A stretch of 64,000 bases of DNA, from contig JBAKBP010000753.1 of assembly GCA_037953745.1 (NCBI GenBank), forward strand, positions 1 to 64,000, given 5' to 3'. Every line of letters starts with the position of its first letter. Position 1 is the stretch's first letter. A model generated the notes under the pieces. The model did not search any database, was not told the origin of the DNA, and worked only from the letters and a program-made list of their open reading frames with translations. This stretch comes from Lithodes maja (Eukaryota; Arthropoda; Malacostraca; Decapoda; Lithodidae). The translations under genes were made by a program, and so were the position numbers. Positions 1 to 12,086 of this stretch are shown here, piece after piece.

Positions 1-3000
1 GTGTACCCCTATGTCAATATTGTGACCTCCATACCGGTCAGACCTCATATAGCAAGCTAATGATATTGTGGCTCCAGACCCTATCCACAACCCTCAACAC
101 AATCCACTATTAATATAACGAGTACCTGGTGTACCATAGCCGGTACAGTGTACCCCTATGTCAATATTGTGACTTCCATACCGGTTAGACCTCATATAGC
201 AAGCTAATGATATTGTGGCTCCAGACCCTATCCACAACGCTCAACACAATCCACTATTAATATAACATGTACCTGGTGTACCATAGCCGGCACAGTTTAC
301 CCCTATGTCAATATTGTGACCTCCATACCGGTCAGACCTTAGATAGCAAGCTAATGATATTATGGCTCCAGACCCTATCCACAACCCTCAACACAATCCA
401 CTATTAATATAACGAGTACCTGGTGTACCATAGCCGGTACAGTGTACCCCAATGTCAATATTGTGACCTCCATACCGGTCAGACCTTACACAGCAAGCTA
501 ATGATATTATGGCTCCAGACCCTATCCCCAACCCTCAACACAATCCACTATTAATATAACGAGTACCTGGTGTACCATAGCCGGTACAGTCTATGTCAAT
601 ATTGTGACCTCCATACCGGTCAGACTTCATATAGCAAGCTAATTATATTGGGGCTGCAGACCCTATCCACAACCCTCAACACAATCCACTATTAATATAA
701 CGTGTACCGCATGTACCATAGCCGGTACAGTGTACCCCTATGTCAAAATTGTGACCTCCATACCGGTCAGACCTTATATCGCAAGCTAATGATATTGGGG
801 CTCCCGACCCTATCCACAACCCTCAACACAATCCACTATTAATATAACGAGTACCTGGTGTACCATAGCCGGTACAGTGTACCCCTATGTAAATATTGTG
901 ACCCCCATACCGGTCAGACCTCATATGTCAAGCTAATGATATTGTGGCTCCAGGCCCTGTCCAGAACCCTCAACACAATCCACTATTAATATAACGAGTA
1001 CTTGGTGTACCATAGCCGGTACAGTGTACCTCTATGTCAATATTGTGACCTCCATACCGGTCAGACCTTACATAACAAGCTAATGATATTATGGCTCCAG
1101 ACCCTATCCACAACCCTCAACACAATCCACTATTAATATAACGTGTACGTGGTGTACCATAGCCGGTACAGTGTACCCCTATGTCAATATTGTGACCTCC
1201 ATACCGATCATACCTCACATAGCAAGCTAATTATATTGTGGCTCCACTCCCTATCCACAACCCTCAACACAATCCACTATTAATATAACGAGTACCTGGT
1301 GTACCATAGCCGGTACAGTGTACCCCTATGTCAATATTGTGACCTTCATACCGGTCAGACTTTACATAGCAAGCTAATGATATTATGGGTCCAGACCCTA
1401 TCCACAACCCTCAACACAATCCACTATTAATATAACGAGTACCTGGTGTACCATAGCCGGTACAGTGTACCCCTATGTCAAAATTGTGACCTCCATACCG
1501 GTCAGACCTTATATCGCAAGCTAATGATATTGGGGCTCCCGACCCTATCCACAACCCTCAACACAATCCACTATTAATATAACGAGTACCTGGTGTACCA
1601 TAGCCGGTACAGTGTACCCCTATGTCAATATTGTGACCTCCATACCGGTCAGACCTTACATAGCAAGCTAATGATATTGGGGCTCCCGACCCTATCCACA
1701 ACCCTCAACACAATCCACTATTAATATAACGAGTACCTGGTGTACCATAGCCGGTACAGTGTTCCCCTATGTCAATATTGTGATCTCCATACCGGTCAGA
1801 TCTCATATAGCAAGCTAATTATATTGTGGCTCCAGACACTATCTACAACCCTCAACACAATCCACTATTAATATAACGTGTACCTGGTGTACCATAGCCG
1901 GTACAGTGTACCCCTATGTCAATATTGTGACCTCCATACCGGTCATACCTCACATAGCAAGCTAATTATATTGTGGCTCCACTCCCTATCCACAACCCTC
2001 AACACAATCCACTATTAATATAACGAGTACCTGGTGTACCATAGCCGGTACAGTGTTCCCCTATGTCAATATTGTGACCTCCATACCGGTCATACCTCAC
2101 ATAGCAAGCAAATTATATTGTTGCTCCAGACCCTATCCACAACCCTCAACACAATCCACTATTAATATAACGAATACCTGGTGTACCATAGCCGGTACAG
2201 TGTACCCCTATGTCAATATTGTGACCTCCATACCGGTCAGACCTCATATAGCAAGCTAATGATATTGTGGCTCCAGGCCCTATCCCCAACCCTCAACACA
2301 ATCCACTTTTAATATAACGTGTACCTGGTGTACCATAGCCGGTACAGTGTACCCCTATGTCAATATTGTGACCTCCATACCGGTCAGACCTTACATAACA
2401 TGCTAATGATATTGTGTGTCCAGACCCTATCCACAACCCTCAACACAATCCACTATTAATATAACGAGTACCTGGTGTACCATAGCCGGTAGAGTGTACC
2501 CCTATGTCAATATTGTGACTTCCATACCGGTTAGACTTCATATAGCAAGCTAATGATATTGTGGCTCCAGACCCTATTCACAACCCTCAACACAATCCAC
2601 TATTAATATAACGAATACCTGGTGTACCATAGCCGGTACAGTGAACCCCTATGTCAATATTGTGACCTCCATACCGGTCAGACCTTATATAGCAAGCTAA
2701 TGATATTGTGGCTCCAGACCCTATCCCCAACCCTCAACACAATCCACTATTAATATAACGAGTTCCTGGTGTACCATAGCCGGTACAGTGTACCCCTATG
2801 TCAATATTGTGACCTCCATACCGGTCAGACCTCATATAGCAAGCTAATGATATTGTGGCTCCAGGCCCTATCCACAACCCTCAACACAATCCACTTTTAA
2901 TATAACGTGTACCTGGTGTACCATAGCCGGTACAGTGTACCCCTCTGTCAATATTGTGACCTCCATACCGGCCAGACCTCATATAGCAAGCTAATGATAT

Positions 3001-5951
3001 TGTGGCTCCAGACCCTATCCACAACCCTCAACACAATCCACTATTAATATCACGAGTACCTGGTGTACCATAGCCGTTACAGTGTACCCCTATGTCAATA
3101 TTGTGACTTCTATACCGGTTAGACTTTACATAGCAAGCTAATGATATTGTGGCTCCAGACCCTATCCACAACCTTCAACACAATCCACTATTAATATAAC
3201 GAGTACCTGGTGTACCATAACCGGTACAGTGTACCCCTATGTCATTATTGTGACCTCCATACCGGTCAGACCTTACATAACAAGCTAATGATATTGTGGC
3301 TCCAGACCCTATCCACAACCCTCAACACAATCCACTATTAATATACCGAGTACCTGGTGTACCATAGCCGGTACAGTGTACCCCTATGTCAATATTGTGA
3401 CCTCCATACCGGTGAGACCTTACATAGCAAGCTAATTATATTGTGGCTCCAGACCCTATCCACAACCCTCAACACAATCCACTATTAATATAACAAGTAC
3501 TTGGTGTACCATAGCCGGTACAGTGTACCCCTATGTCAATATTGTGACCTCCATACCGGTCAGACCTTACATAACAAGCTAATGATATTGTGGCTCCAGA
3601 CCCTATCCACATCCTTCAACACAATCCACTCTTAATATAACAAGTACCTGGTGTACCATAGCCGGTACAGTGTACCCCTATGTCAATATTGTGACCTCCA
3701 TACCGGTTAGACCTTATATAGCAAGCAAATGATATTGTGGCTCCAGACCCTATCCACAACCCTCAACACAATCCACTATTAATATAACGAGTACCTGGTG
3801 TACCATAACCGGTACAGTGTAACCCTATGTCAATATTGTGACCTCCATACCGGTCAGACCTTATATAGCAAGCTAATGATATTGTGGCTCCAGACCCTAT
3901 CCACAACCCTCAACACAATCCACTATTAATATAACGAGTACCTGGTGTACCATAGCCGGTACAGTGTACCCCTATGTCAATATTGTGACCTCCATACCGG
4001 TCAGACCTTATATAGCAAGCAAATGATATTGTGGCTCCAGACCCTATCCACAACCCTCAACACAATCCACTATTAATATAACGAGTACCTGGTGTACCAT
4101 AACCGGTACAGTGTACCCCTATGTTAATATTTTGACCTCCATACCGGTCAGACCTTATATAGCAAGCTAATGATATTGTGGCTCCAGACCCTATCCACAA
4201 CCCTCAACACAATTCACTATTAATATAACGAGTACCTGGTGTACCATAGCCGGTACAGTGTACCCCTATGTCAATATTGTGACCTCCATACCGGTCAGAC
4301 CTCATATAGCAAGCTAATGATATTGTGGCTCCAGACCCTATCCACAACCCTCAACACAATCCACTATTAATATAACGAGTACCTGGTGTACCATAGCCGG
4401 TACAGTGTACCCCTATGTCAATATTGTGACCTCCATACCGGTCAGACCTCATATAGCAAGCTAATGATATTGTGGCTCCAGACCCTATCCACAACCCTCA
4501 ACACAATCCACTATTAATATAACGAGTACCTGGTGTACCATAGCCGGTACAGTGTACCCCTATGTCAATATTGTGACTTCCATACCGGTTAGACCTCATA
4601 TAGCAAGCTAATGATATTGTGGCTCCAGACCCTATCCACAACGCTCAACACAATCCACTATTAATATAACATGTACCTGGTGTACCATAGCCGGCACAGT
4701 TTACCCCTATGTCAATATTGTGACCTCCATACCGGTCAGACCTTAGATAGCAAGCTAATGATATTATGGCTCCAGACCCTATCCACAACCCTCAACACAA
4801 TCCACTATTAATATAACGAGTACCTGGTGTACCATAGCCGGTACAGTGTACCCCTATGTCAATATTGTGACCTCCATACCGGTCAGACCTTACACAGCAA
4901 GCTAATGATATTATGGCTCCAGACCCTATCCCCAACCCTCAACACAATCCACTATTAATATAACGAGTACCTGGTGTACCATAGCCGGTACAGTCTATGT
5001 CAATATTGTGACCTCCATACCGGTCAGACTTCATATAGCAAGCTAATTATATTGGGGCTGCAGACCCTATCCACAACCCTCAACACAATCCCCTATTAAT
5101 ATAACGTGTACCGCATGTACCATAGCCGGTACAGTGTACCCCTATGTCAATATTGTGACCTCCATATCGGTCAGACCTTATATAGCAAGCTAATGATATT
5201 GTGGCTCCAGACCCTATCCACAACCCTCAACACAATCCACTATTAATATAACGAGTACCTGGTGTACCATAGCCGGTACAGTGTACCCCTATGTCAATAT
5301 TGTGACCTCCATACCGGTCAGACCTTATATAGCAAGCTAATGATATTGTGGCTCCAGACCCTATCCACAACCCTCAACACAATCCACTATTAATATAACG
5401 AGTACCTGGTGTACCATAGCCGGTACAGTGTACCCCTATGTCAATATTGTGACCTCCATACCGGTTAGACCTCATATAGCAAGCTAATGATATTCTGGCT
5501 ATGGACCCTATCTCTAACCCTCAATACAATCCACCAATTATATATCGAGTACCTGGTGTACCATAGCCGGTACAGTGTACCCCTATGTCAATATTTTGAC
5601 CTCCATACTGGTCAGACCTCATATAGCAAGCTAATGATATTGTGGCTCCAGACCCTATCCCCAACCCTCAACACAATCCACTTTTAATATAACGAGTACC
5701 TGGTGTACCATAGCCGGTACAGTGTACCCCTATGTCAATATTGTGATCTCCATACCGGTAAGACCTCATATAGCAAGCTAATGATATTGTGGCTCCAAAC
5801 CCTATCCCCAATCCTCAACACAATCCACTATTAATATAACGAGTACCTGGTGTACCATAGCCGGTACAGTGTACCCCTATGTCAATAGTGTGACTTCCAT
5901 ACCGGTCAGACCTCATATAGCAAGCTAATGATATTGTGGCTCCAGACCCTA
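1..5951. repeat. 147-bp satellite array, about 40 tandem copies
   Basis: The landmark GTGTACCCC recurs at 1, 148, 295, 442 and onward, so the period is exactly 147 bp. One unit near 587 and its counterpart near 4991 lack 6 bp. Monomers differ by scattered substitutions and almost no indels. Each unit carries a conserved dyad, TGTACC-N6-GGTACA, beside the start landmark. The array begins before the window and ends abruptly within a monomer near 5951. Short ORFs in it are by-products of the repeat. The last kilobase holds the most diverged unit (about 5480-5610), as expected at an array edge. The type is clear; any centromeric or heterochromatic role is inference. Confidence 0.97.
4405..5145 (+). 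repeat. Block duplication inside the satellite (copy of 1-741)
   Basis: Private variants of monomers at 1-741 recur in the same order at 4405-5145: the CAACGCTCAAC variant, CAGTTTACC, the 6-bp deletion (CAGTCTATG at 587 and 4991), GGGGCTGCAGACC and ACCGCATGTACC. The offset is 4404 bp, which is 30 units minus the 6-bp deletion. At least five monomers were therefore copied as one block. A second pair of variant units, with CAAAATTG and GGGGCTCCCGACC, lies exactly five units apart (about 736 and 1471). Confidence 0.85.
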
Positions 5952-6639
5952 TGGACGTTTACATTGTGTTACCAAATATCAAACATTAACTTGTCATTAT
6001 GTAGACTAGCAATGTTTTATTTACATCGTTCTTGTTTGTTCAATACAATTTTCATTATCACCGTATTTAATTCATATGTTGGCACGTGTCAAAGATATAA
6101 ACAAACAATGTATTCCATAGGTTATGAAACACGTTTTGTATTTACTAAAAATACGTTATGGACGTGTTAACAGTATGTTTGGTAATGTCATTAATGTATG
6201 TTATATTAGAACCTCTTAAAAACGTTGATATATCATTTTGTTAGAAACCATTGTAATAGTACTACACCTCTATATATTTTAAGGGCCAAACGTTTTAGTA
6301 GTAGATGTCGTAGTAGTAGTTGTAGATGCGATGTTTGTATTAATATAACAACACGTTTAAATTGTACTCTACATAATTATACAATATACACAGATTTTTT
6401 TTTTTTTTTTTTTTTTGTAGTGAAAATACATTCAATGATACCAAATAGACAAGTTTTTTACAACGTGTATTATACAACCTTCCAATTTAGGTTCCCTTTT
6501 ACGTGTTCACAACATCACAATAAACGTTTTTTGATATTGCCAAAAACAAAAACCACACAAACAAATTAACGTTGCCATTATGTAGACTACAAACGTTAAA
6601 TTAGCATTTTTCGTGTTTGTTCAATACCAGTCGCATTAT
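5952..6639. other. AT-rich spacer with an internal direct repeat; no gene
   Basis: No coding signal is seen. A stretch near 5991-6062 (CATTATGTAGACTA, then TGTTTGTTCAATAC, then CATTATCAC) recurs near 6571-6641 in the same order, so about 580 bp are bounded by a roughly 70-bp degenerate direct repeat. Short ACGTTT and ACGTGT words are frequent. A T-run lies near 6393-6417. It could be a degraded mobile element or a second, older satellite. Confidence 0.5.
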
Positions 6640-7197
6640 CACATTATGTCATTCCTATTTGGCTTTATAGGCAGGTCATTTGAGCATAAATCCAAAGAAG
6701 TTATCCTAACCCTTTACAATTCCTTAGTCCGCCCTCTTCTGGAATACTGCGTTCAATCCTGGTGCCCTTATTACCAAAAAGATATAAACAAGCTAGAACG
6801 AGTTCAACGTAGAGTTACCAAAATTATACCTAGCCTAAAGAACAAACCATACGAAGAGCGTCTTAGAGAATTAAATCTATTTCCTTTAACCCAGCGCAGA
6901 TTAAGAGGCGACTTAATTCAAGTGTTCAAAATCATCAAAGGCATCGACAATATGAACTGTAGTAAGTACTTCACTATCGACCAATCTAATTACACGCGGG
7001 GAAACGGTTGCAAAATTATTGGTAAATCTTTTAACTCGCACGAATCTAAGAATTTCTTCTTCAATCGAGTTGTCAACTTGTGGAATGGGCTTCCCCGAAA
7101 CGTTATAGACTGCATCACCGTTGATTCATTTAAACTCCGCCTAGACAAATATCTCGCATCAAACCCGCGACTGACTGCGTTTGTAAATGAATAACTT
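6640..7197 (+). pseudogene. CR1/L2-type non-LTR retrotransposon, 3' end of the RT ORF
   Basis: The frame ending at 7194 encodes the C-terminal tail of a non-LTR reverse transcriptase: LVRPLLEYCVQSW, then a run of VQRR, YEERL and RRLRGDLIQVFKI blocks, ending NLWNGLPRNV and FKLRLDKYL. This order is typical of the thumb and C-terminal region of CR1, L2 and Jockey-group ORF2 proteins. The endonuclease and the catalytic RT palm are absent, so the copy is 5'-truncated, as is usual for LINE insertions. The remaining tail has no frameshift over about 180 codons. It cannot make an active enzyme. Confidence 0.85.
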
Positions 7198-7428
7198 TAT
7201 TTTATCCCCCCCTCAGTTACTAACCCATCTGTCCCCTACTAACTTCCTAATCCTACCACGGACATTAGTTCCAGGGCAGTAATTCCCTTTCCAATGTTCC
7301 CTTACCCACTCTAAACCACTGTTTGGACACTTGATCCTCAGTGTTTTGGAGGACAAGCAACCTAGAAGGGTCACTAGATCTGTTGTTGCTTGATTTCCTT
7401 TGTACTCCTTTGTACTCTCTCTCTCTCT

Positions 7429-7465
<37 letters not shown>

Positions 7466-7827
7466 ATAAATATCTTCCCCAATGTATACATTGTCAGGAT
7501 AAACAACACCTGCAGTTGTGTATGTTGTCAAATATATCCTCGGGCTCTTTAAATATTCTCATAATTCTCGCTCTAGGACTCTAAGGGGTAAACACGATCT
7601 CAATAAACCCTCTGAGTTGCAGAGGTCCATTGTAAGCTGTAAACAATAGCCAGAATAAAAGGTAAAACGGCGTCATCGTCCTGAAGGGGTTAAATAGGTT
7701 ATCTACCTGTATATCCTCGACATCTCAAATATCTGTTCTAATAACCTAATGGCGTTATACCGGTACTATTATTATCTTTATTTTACAATATGCCACAACC
7801 ACTACCACTTGCATTTCTTGTATTCCT
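7198..7827. other. Non-coding stretch with (CT)n/(GT)n microsatellites
   Basis: A (TC)n run at about 7417-7431 is followed directly by (GT)n to about 7463. Near 7585 and 7686 are two ends of the form AAGGGGTAAA and GAAGGGGTTAAA, which look like right-hand termini of TTAA-type MITEs; matching left ends were not found. No gene is supported. Confidence 0.5.
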
Positions 7828-8300
7828 TGCCCCCTAATATATTCTTGCCAGAGCCTTGTCCTGTACTCCCTCCCCCACTACCGGTATATCCTCGGTCGTC
7901 TCTGCCACCTCTTGTACTTCTCTCTGTCGTTCCCTTTATGTGTCTGTCTTTCCCTGTACAGAAATATCCCCTAATATATTCTTGCCAGAGCCCCTTCCAT
8001 ATATTTTCAGACCACTTTTATCTTCTGTCACTTCTGCTATCGTACCGGTACCTCCTTCTATTCTCTCTGTCGTTCCCTTTCTCTAGCTTTCTTTCCCTCT
8101 CTGTACAGAAATACCCCTATTATATTCTTGTCAGAGCTTTGTCTAGTACTCCCTTCCTCACTATATCCGCTGTCACCACTGCTACCTCCTGCAATTATCT
8201 GTCGTTCCCTTTCTATGGCTTGCCCTCTCTGTACAGAAATACCCCCTAATATACAATTCTTGCCAGAGCCCTACCATGTATTTTCAGATCACTTCATCCT
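7828..8300 (+). repeat. Degenerate tandem repeat, unit about 130-140 bp, four copies
   Basis: The phrase CCCCTAATATATTCTTGCC, followed by AGAGCC, occurs near 7830, 7970, 8110 (slightly changed) and 8238. Between copies lies a pyrimidine-rich stretch with TCTGTCGTTCCCTTT and CTCTGTACAGAAATA. Spacings are about 140, 140 and 128 bp. The overlapping ORFs are low-complexity Ser/Pro/Leu-rich and unlikely to be genes. Confidence 0.75.
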
Positions 8301-8832
8301 CTGTCACCACCACGCTTCCTTTATTTTGTTCCGTTCGCGCTCTTTGCACCTTATCACCCTCATACCTTATCTGGTGACCCTTATTATTCCTCATTTAAGC
8401 TTTGGCTTTCTGGGTCTTCTCCTGGACGATCTAGATGTGTCAATTTTTTGTTTTTCCCTGTTCGGGCTTTGTCTCGAGTCGGCCACCCCAAGCTATGGGG
8501 CATGTGCCTGTGCATAAACATAGTATTACATACATACAATAAGAATGGACTCGGCTTTCGTTTGGCACTGGAAGTTCCCACCAAACACATCACGTCATCT
8601 GCACAACCAAACTCCTTTTTACTACCACAGATCCTTTTCAAACTGCACAAAATCGTCTATGTATAGCTAGAGTAAATTTAAAAATACGTGACCGGTACAG
8701 AAGGGGTTTATCGTCCTCTTCCAATGTTTATTCTAGTGTTTCATCTTTCAATAAATTCTCCTTCTCAGGGTGTCAAACGAGAGCCGAATCCATGATATTT
8801 GTCTATTACTGTATATGTAAAGATAACGTTTG
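8301..8832. other. Non-coding stretch; degraded MITE end near 8600-8706
   Basis: No gene is supported. The segment around 8610-8706 (ACTACCACAGA, CTGCACAAAATCGTCTA, ACCGGTACAGAAGGGG then TTTA) resembles the right half of the small inverted-repeat element at 29589-29795. It is probably a degraded member of the same family, but its left end was not found. Confidence 0.45.
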
Positions 8833-9569
8833 GTTTATAGTTCAAATTATGTCTTGGGAAGTGATATAATGGCCAAAACAAAGGTATTTTATACCAATGT
8901 TCTTGTTTATAGTTCAAATTATGTCTTGGGAAGTGATATAATGGCCAAAACAAAGCTATTTTATACCAATGTTCTTGTTTATAGTTCAAATTATGTCTTG
9001 GGAAGTGATATAATGGCCAAAACAAAGCTATTTTATACCAATGTTCTTGTTTATAGTTCAAATTATGTCTTGGGAAGTGATATAATGGCCAAAACAAAGC
9101 TATTTTATACCAATGTTCTTGTTTATAGTTCAAATTATGTCTTGGGAAGTGATATAATGGCCAAAACAAAGCTATTTTATACCAATGTTCTTGTTTATAG
9201 TTCAAATTATGTCTTGGGAAGTGATATAATGGCCAAAACAAAGCTATTTTATACCAATGGTCTTGTTTATAGTTCAAATTATGTCTTGGGAAGTGATATA
9301 ATGGCCAAAACAAAGCTATTTTATACCAATGTTCTTGTTTATAGTTCAAATTATGTCTTGGGAAGTGATATAATGGCCAAAACAAAGCTATTTTATACCA
9401 ATGTTCTTGTTTATAGTTCAAATTATGTCTTGGGAAGTGATATAATGGCCAAAACAAAGCTATTTTATACCAATGTTCTTGTTTATAGTTCAAATTATGT
9501 CTTGGGAAGTGATATAATGGCCAAAACAAAGCTATTTTATACCAATGTTCTTGTTTATAGTTCAAATTA
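8833..9569. repeat. 72-bp minisatellite, ten near-identical copies
   Basis: GTTTATAGTTCAAATTATG recurs every 72 bp from 8833; ten full units reach 9552 and a partial one follows. Copies differ at only a few sites (for example AAGGTATT in unit 1, and GGTCTTG in one unit). Because 72 is a multiple of three and the unit lacks stops in some frames, long ORFs appear on both strands (24-residue repeats). Codon-level features give no reason to prefer either strand, so I treat it as non-coding and recently expanded. Confidence 0.95.
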
Positions 9570-9689
9570 ATGGCCTTGGAAGTGATAAATACTATTTTTT
9601 ACCAGTTTTCTTGTATTCCTTCTCATATTATTTACAAGTACATACATACATACATAAAATTTTAAGACCGAGTGTTCCACACACCAGTG

Positions 9690-10090
9690 CAGTTTCAGTC
9701 TCTTGTCCTAATGGCGGCGTTCCAGGCAACCCTGTTAAGGGCTGCTTCACTTGTCAAGTTCTTGGATTTGAGATCGGCGCGTATAGTCCGATCCCAGGTC
9801 TTCCTCGGTCCACCCCTTGGTGCAGCTCCCTCCACAATCACAGACCTGCATTTTTTCACCCAATTTTGTTCATCCATTCTCTCCACATGTCCATACCATC
9901 CCAGTCTACTTGTACGCATCACCTCGCTAATACTCTTTATACCTAAACGTCTCCTCAGCTCAACATTTGTTATTCTATCCTGTAGCCTGGCCCCACACAT
10001 CCATCTCACCATTCTCATCTCATTACGCTCCATTCTGTTGACATCCTCTACTTTAACGGCCCATGTTTCTGAGGCATACGTCATTGCACT
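9690..10090 (-). pseudogene. RTE-like non-LTR element, C-terminal RT tail
   Basis: Read on the minus strand, 10084-9695 encodes TYASETWAV, RMVRWMCGARLQDR, LGWYGHVERMD, and RGGPRKTWDRTIRADLK. This is the characteristic C-terminal block after the RT domain of RTE-like and related elements. The catalytic palm and endonuclease are missing: the homology starts abruptly near 10090, so the copy is 5'-truncated. The tail itself is uninterrupted. A degenerate purine-rich tract lies on the 5' side (10225-10525). Confidence 0.85.
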
Positions 10091-10224
10091 TCAAACAATA
10101 TTGCTCCGGTTTGACACCCTGCGCGGCCTTTTCCGATTTCCTTTCGTGTCCTGCTTTTATTCCCTTCTCCAGTCCACTCTTTCTTCCCCATTTGTCTCCT
10201 TCACATCTGGTACAAGACAAGAGA

Positions 10225-10525
10225 GATAGCCTAAAGAAAGAGAGATGAGAATGAAAAAAAGAGAAGAAGAGAGATGAAGGAGAGTTAAGAGAGAAAAAAA
10301 GAGGTAGAAGAGAACAAGGAGAGAAATAAAGAAAAGAGAAAAGAGATGAAGGACAGTGATAGAGAAAACAAAGAGGTAGAAAGAAAAAAGGAAGAGAGAG
10401 AGAGAGAGATGAGAGCAAGAAAATACAGATGGAGGAGAGAGATAGATGGAGGAGAGCGAGAGAGAGAGAGAGATAGAGGAAGAGAGGAAGAGATAAGAAA
10501 GATCGAGGAGAGCGAGAGAGAGAGA
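10225..10525. repeat. Imperfect polypurine (GA-rich) tract
   Basis: About 300 bp on the plus strand are almost wholly A and G, mainly GAGA with AAAG variants. ORFs over it are low-complexity artefacts. Long polypurine tracts can form triplex structures; that is general knowledge, not shown here. Confidence 0.85.
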
Positions 10526-10712
10526 CTGGCAAAAATTCTGAGAAAGTTCTTGATGTTTACATGAGGATATTTTGAAGGGAGGGCGTGGCTGTCTCTTCTG
10601 TTTGGCTGTCTAGTCAGCCTGTCTGTTTGTTTGTCTCTTTTGGGGGATGGGCTTATTTATTTCCGCATTTATATATTTGTTTATAATTTTTATAGTTTCC
10701 TCCCTAGAGGAG

Positions 10713-10755
<43 letters not shown>

Positions 10756-11094
10756 TTCAAGATAAACTTATAATTTTTTCGATAGAAAAATGTCCCGGTG
10801 GTCGAAGGCCGCTTCCTCTTAAATTACAGACTCGCTATCGCTCGCCAGGAAAAAGTCGACACCTAAGTGACACGAACAGTCTTAATATTGACAAATAATT
10901 GGGGCGAAAGGTCTTAAAATCGTCAAACTAATGATCGAAACTTCATAAGATCTCAAACTAATTGAGTTAAACATGAGGGAGAAGGGAGACCAGAAAAACA
11001 ACCCTTCTCCCTTTAAGTTCGTCTATTTCTGTTGTCCTTCCTTTCTGTCTGTTCTATTTGGCTGTCTAGTTTGTCTGTCTGTCTGTTTGTTTGT
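10526..11094. other. Non-coding; A36 run and a dispersed-repeat copy
   Basis: A poly(A) run occupies 10717-10752. Around 10850-11010, the words GTCGACACCTAA, GTCTTAAAAT and GAGTTAAACATGAGGGAGAA are shared with 33280-33400 and 37915-37975, marking a dispersed repeat family. No gene is seen. Confidence 0.6.
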
Positions 11095-12086
11095 GTCCTT
11101 TATGGGTGCATATTGTGTATGTGTGTGTCTTTTGTTTGTGTCTGTGTGTCTCTATTGTGTTGTATGTTACTGTGGCTGTGTTGTTCCTGTATGTATGTTT
11201 ATTGTGTTTATGTGTCTTGTTTGTGTCTGTGTGTCTATTGTGTTGTATGTTACTGTGGCTGTGTTGTTCCTTTATGGGTGCATATTGTGTATGTGTGTGT
11301 CTTTTGTTTGTGTCTGTGTGTCTCTATTGTGTTGTATGTTACTGTGGCTGTGTTGTTCCTGTATGTATGTTTATTGTGTTTATGTGTCTTTATTGTGTTG
11401 TATGTTACTGTGGCTGTGTTGTTCCTGTATGTATGTTTATTGTGTTTATGTGTCTTTATTGTGTTGTATGTTACTGTGGCTGTGTTGTTTCTGTATGTAT
11501 GTTTATTGTGTTTATGTGTCTTTATTGTGTTGTATGTTACTGTGGCTGTGTTGTTCCTGTATGTATGTTTATTGTGTTTATGTGTCTTTATTGTGTTGTA
11601 TGTTACTGTGGCTGTGTTGTTCCTGTATGTATGTTTATTGTGTTTGTGTCTTTATTGTGTTGTATGTTACTGTGGCTGTGTTGTTCCTGTATGTATGTTT
11701 ATTGTGTTTATGTGTCTTTATTGTGTTGTATGTTACTGTGGCTGTGTTGTTCCTGTATGTATGTTTATTGTGTTTATGTGTCTTTATTGTGTTGTATGTT
11801 ACTGTGGCTGTGTTGTTCCTGTATGTATGTTTATTGTGTTTATGTGTCTTTATTGTGTTGTATGTTACTGTGGCTGTGTTGTTCCTGTATGTATGTTTAT
11901 TGTGTTTATGTGTCTTTATTGTGTTGTATGTTACTGTGGCTGTGTTGTTCCTGTATGTATGTTTATTGTGTTTATGTGTCTTTATTGTGTTGTATGTTAC
12001 TGTGGCTGTGTTGTTCCTGTATGTATGTTTATTGTGTTTATGTGTCTTTATTGTGTTGTATGTTACTGTGGCTGTGTTGTTCCTGT
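11095..12086. repeat. 66-bp minisatellite with longer variant units at the left
   Basis: GTTCCTGTATGTATGTTTA recurs every 66 bp from about 11355 to 12020. One unit near 11640 has a 6-bp deletion. To the left (11100-11390) are longer variant units containing GGGTGCATATTGTGTATG. All three forward frames are open because 66 is divisible by three and the T/G-rich unit lacks stops; the Cys/Val/Leu-rich translations are not credible proteins. The array ends exactly where LTR element 1 begins. Confidence 0.95.

Noticed and set aside
1..5951. CRISPR array
   Set aside because: Units are contiguous 147-bp monomers without unique spacers, in a eukaryotic context.
8765..9570. ORFs of about 250-266 codons on both strands
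   Set aside because: By-products of the 72-bp repeat; nothing favours one strand or frame.
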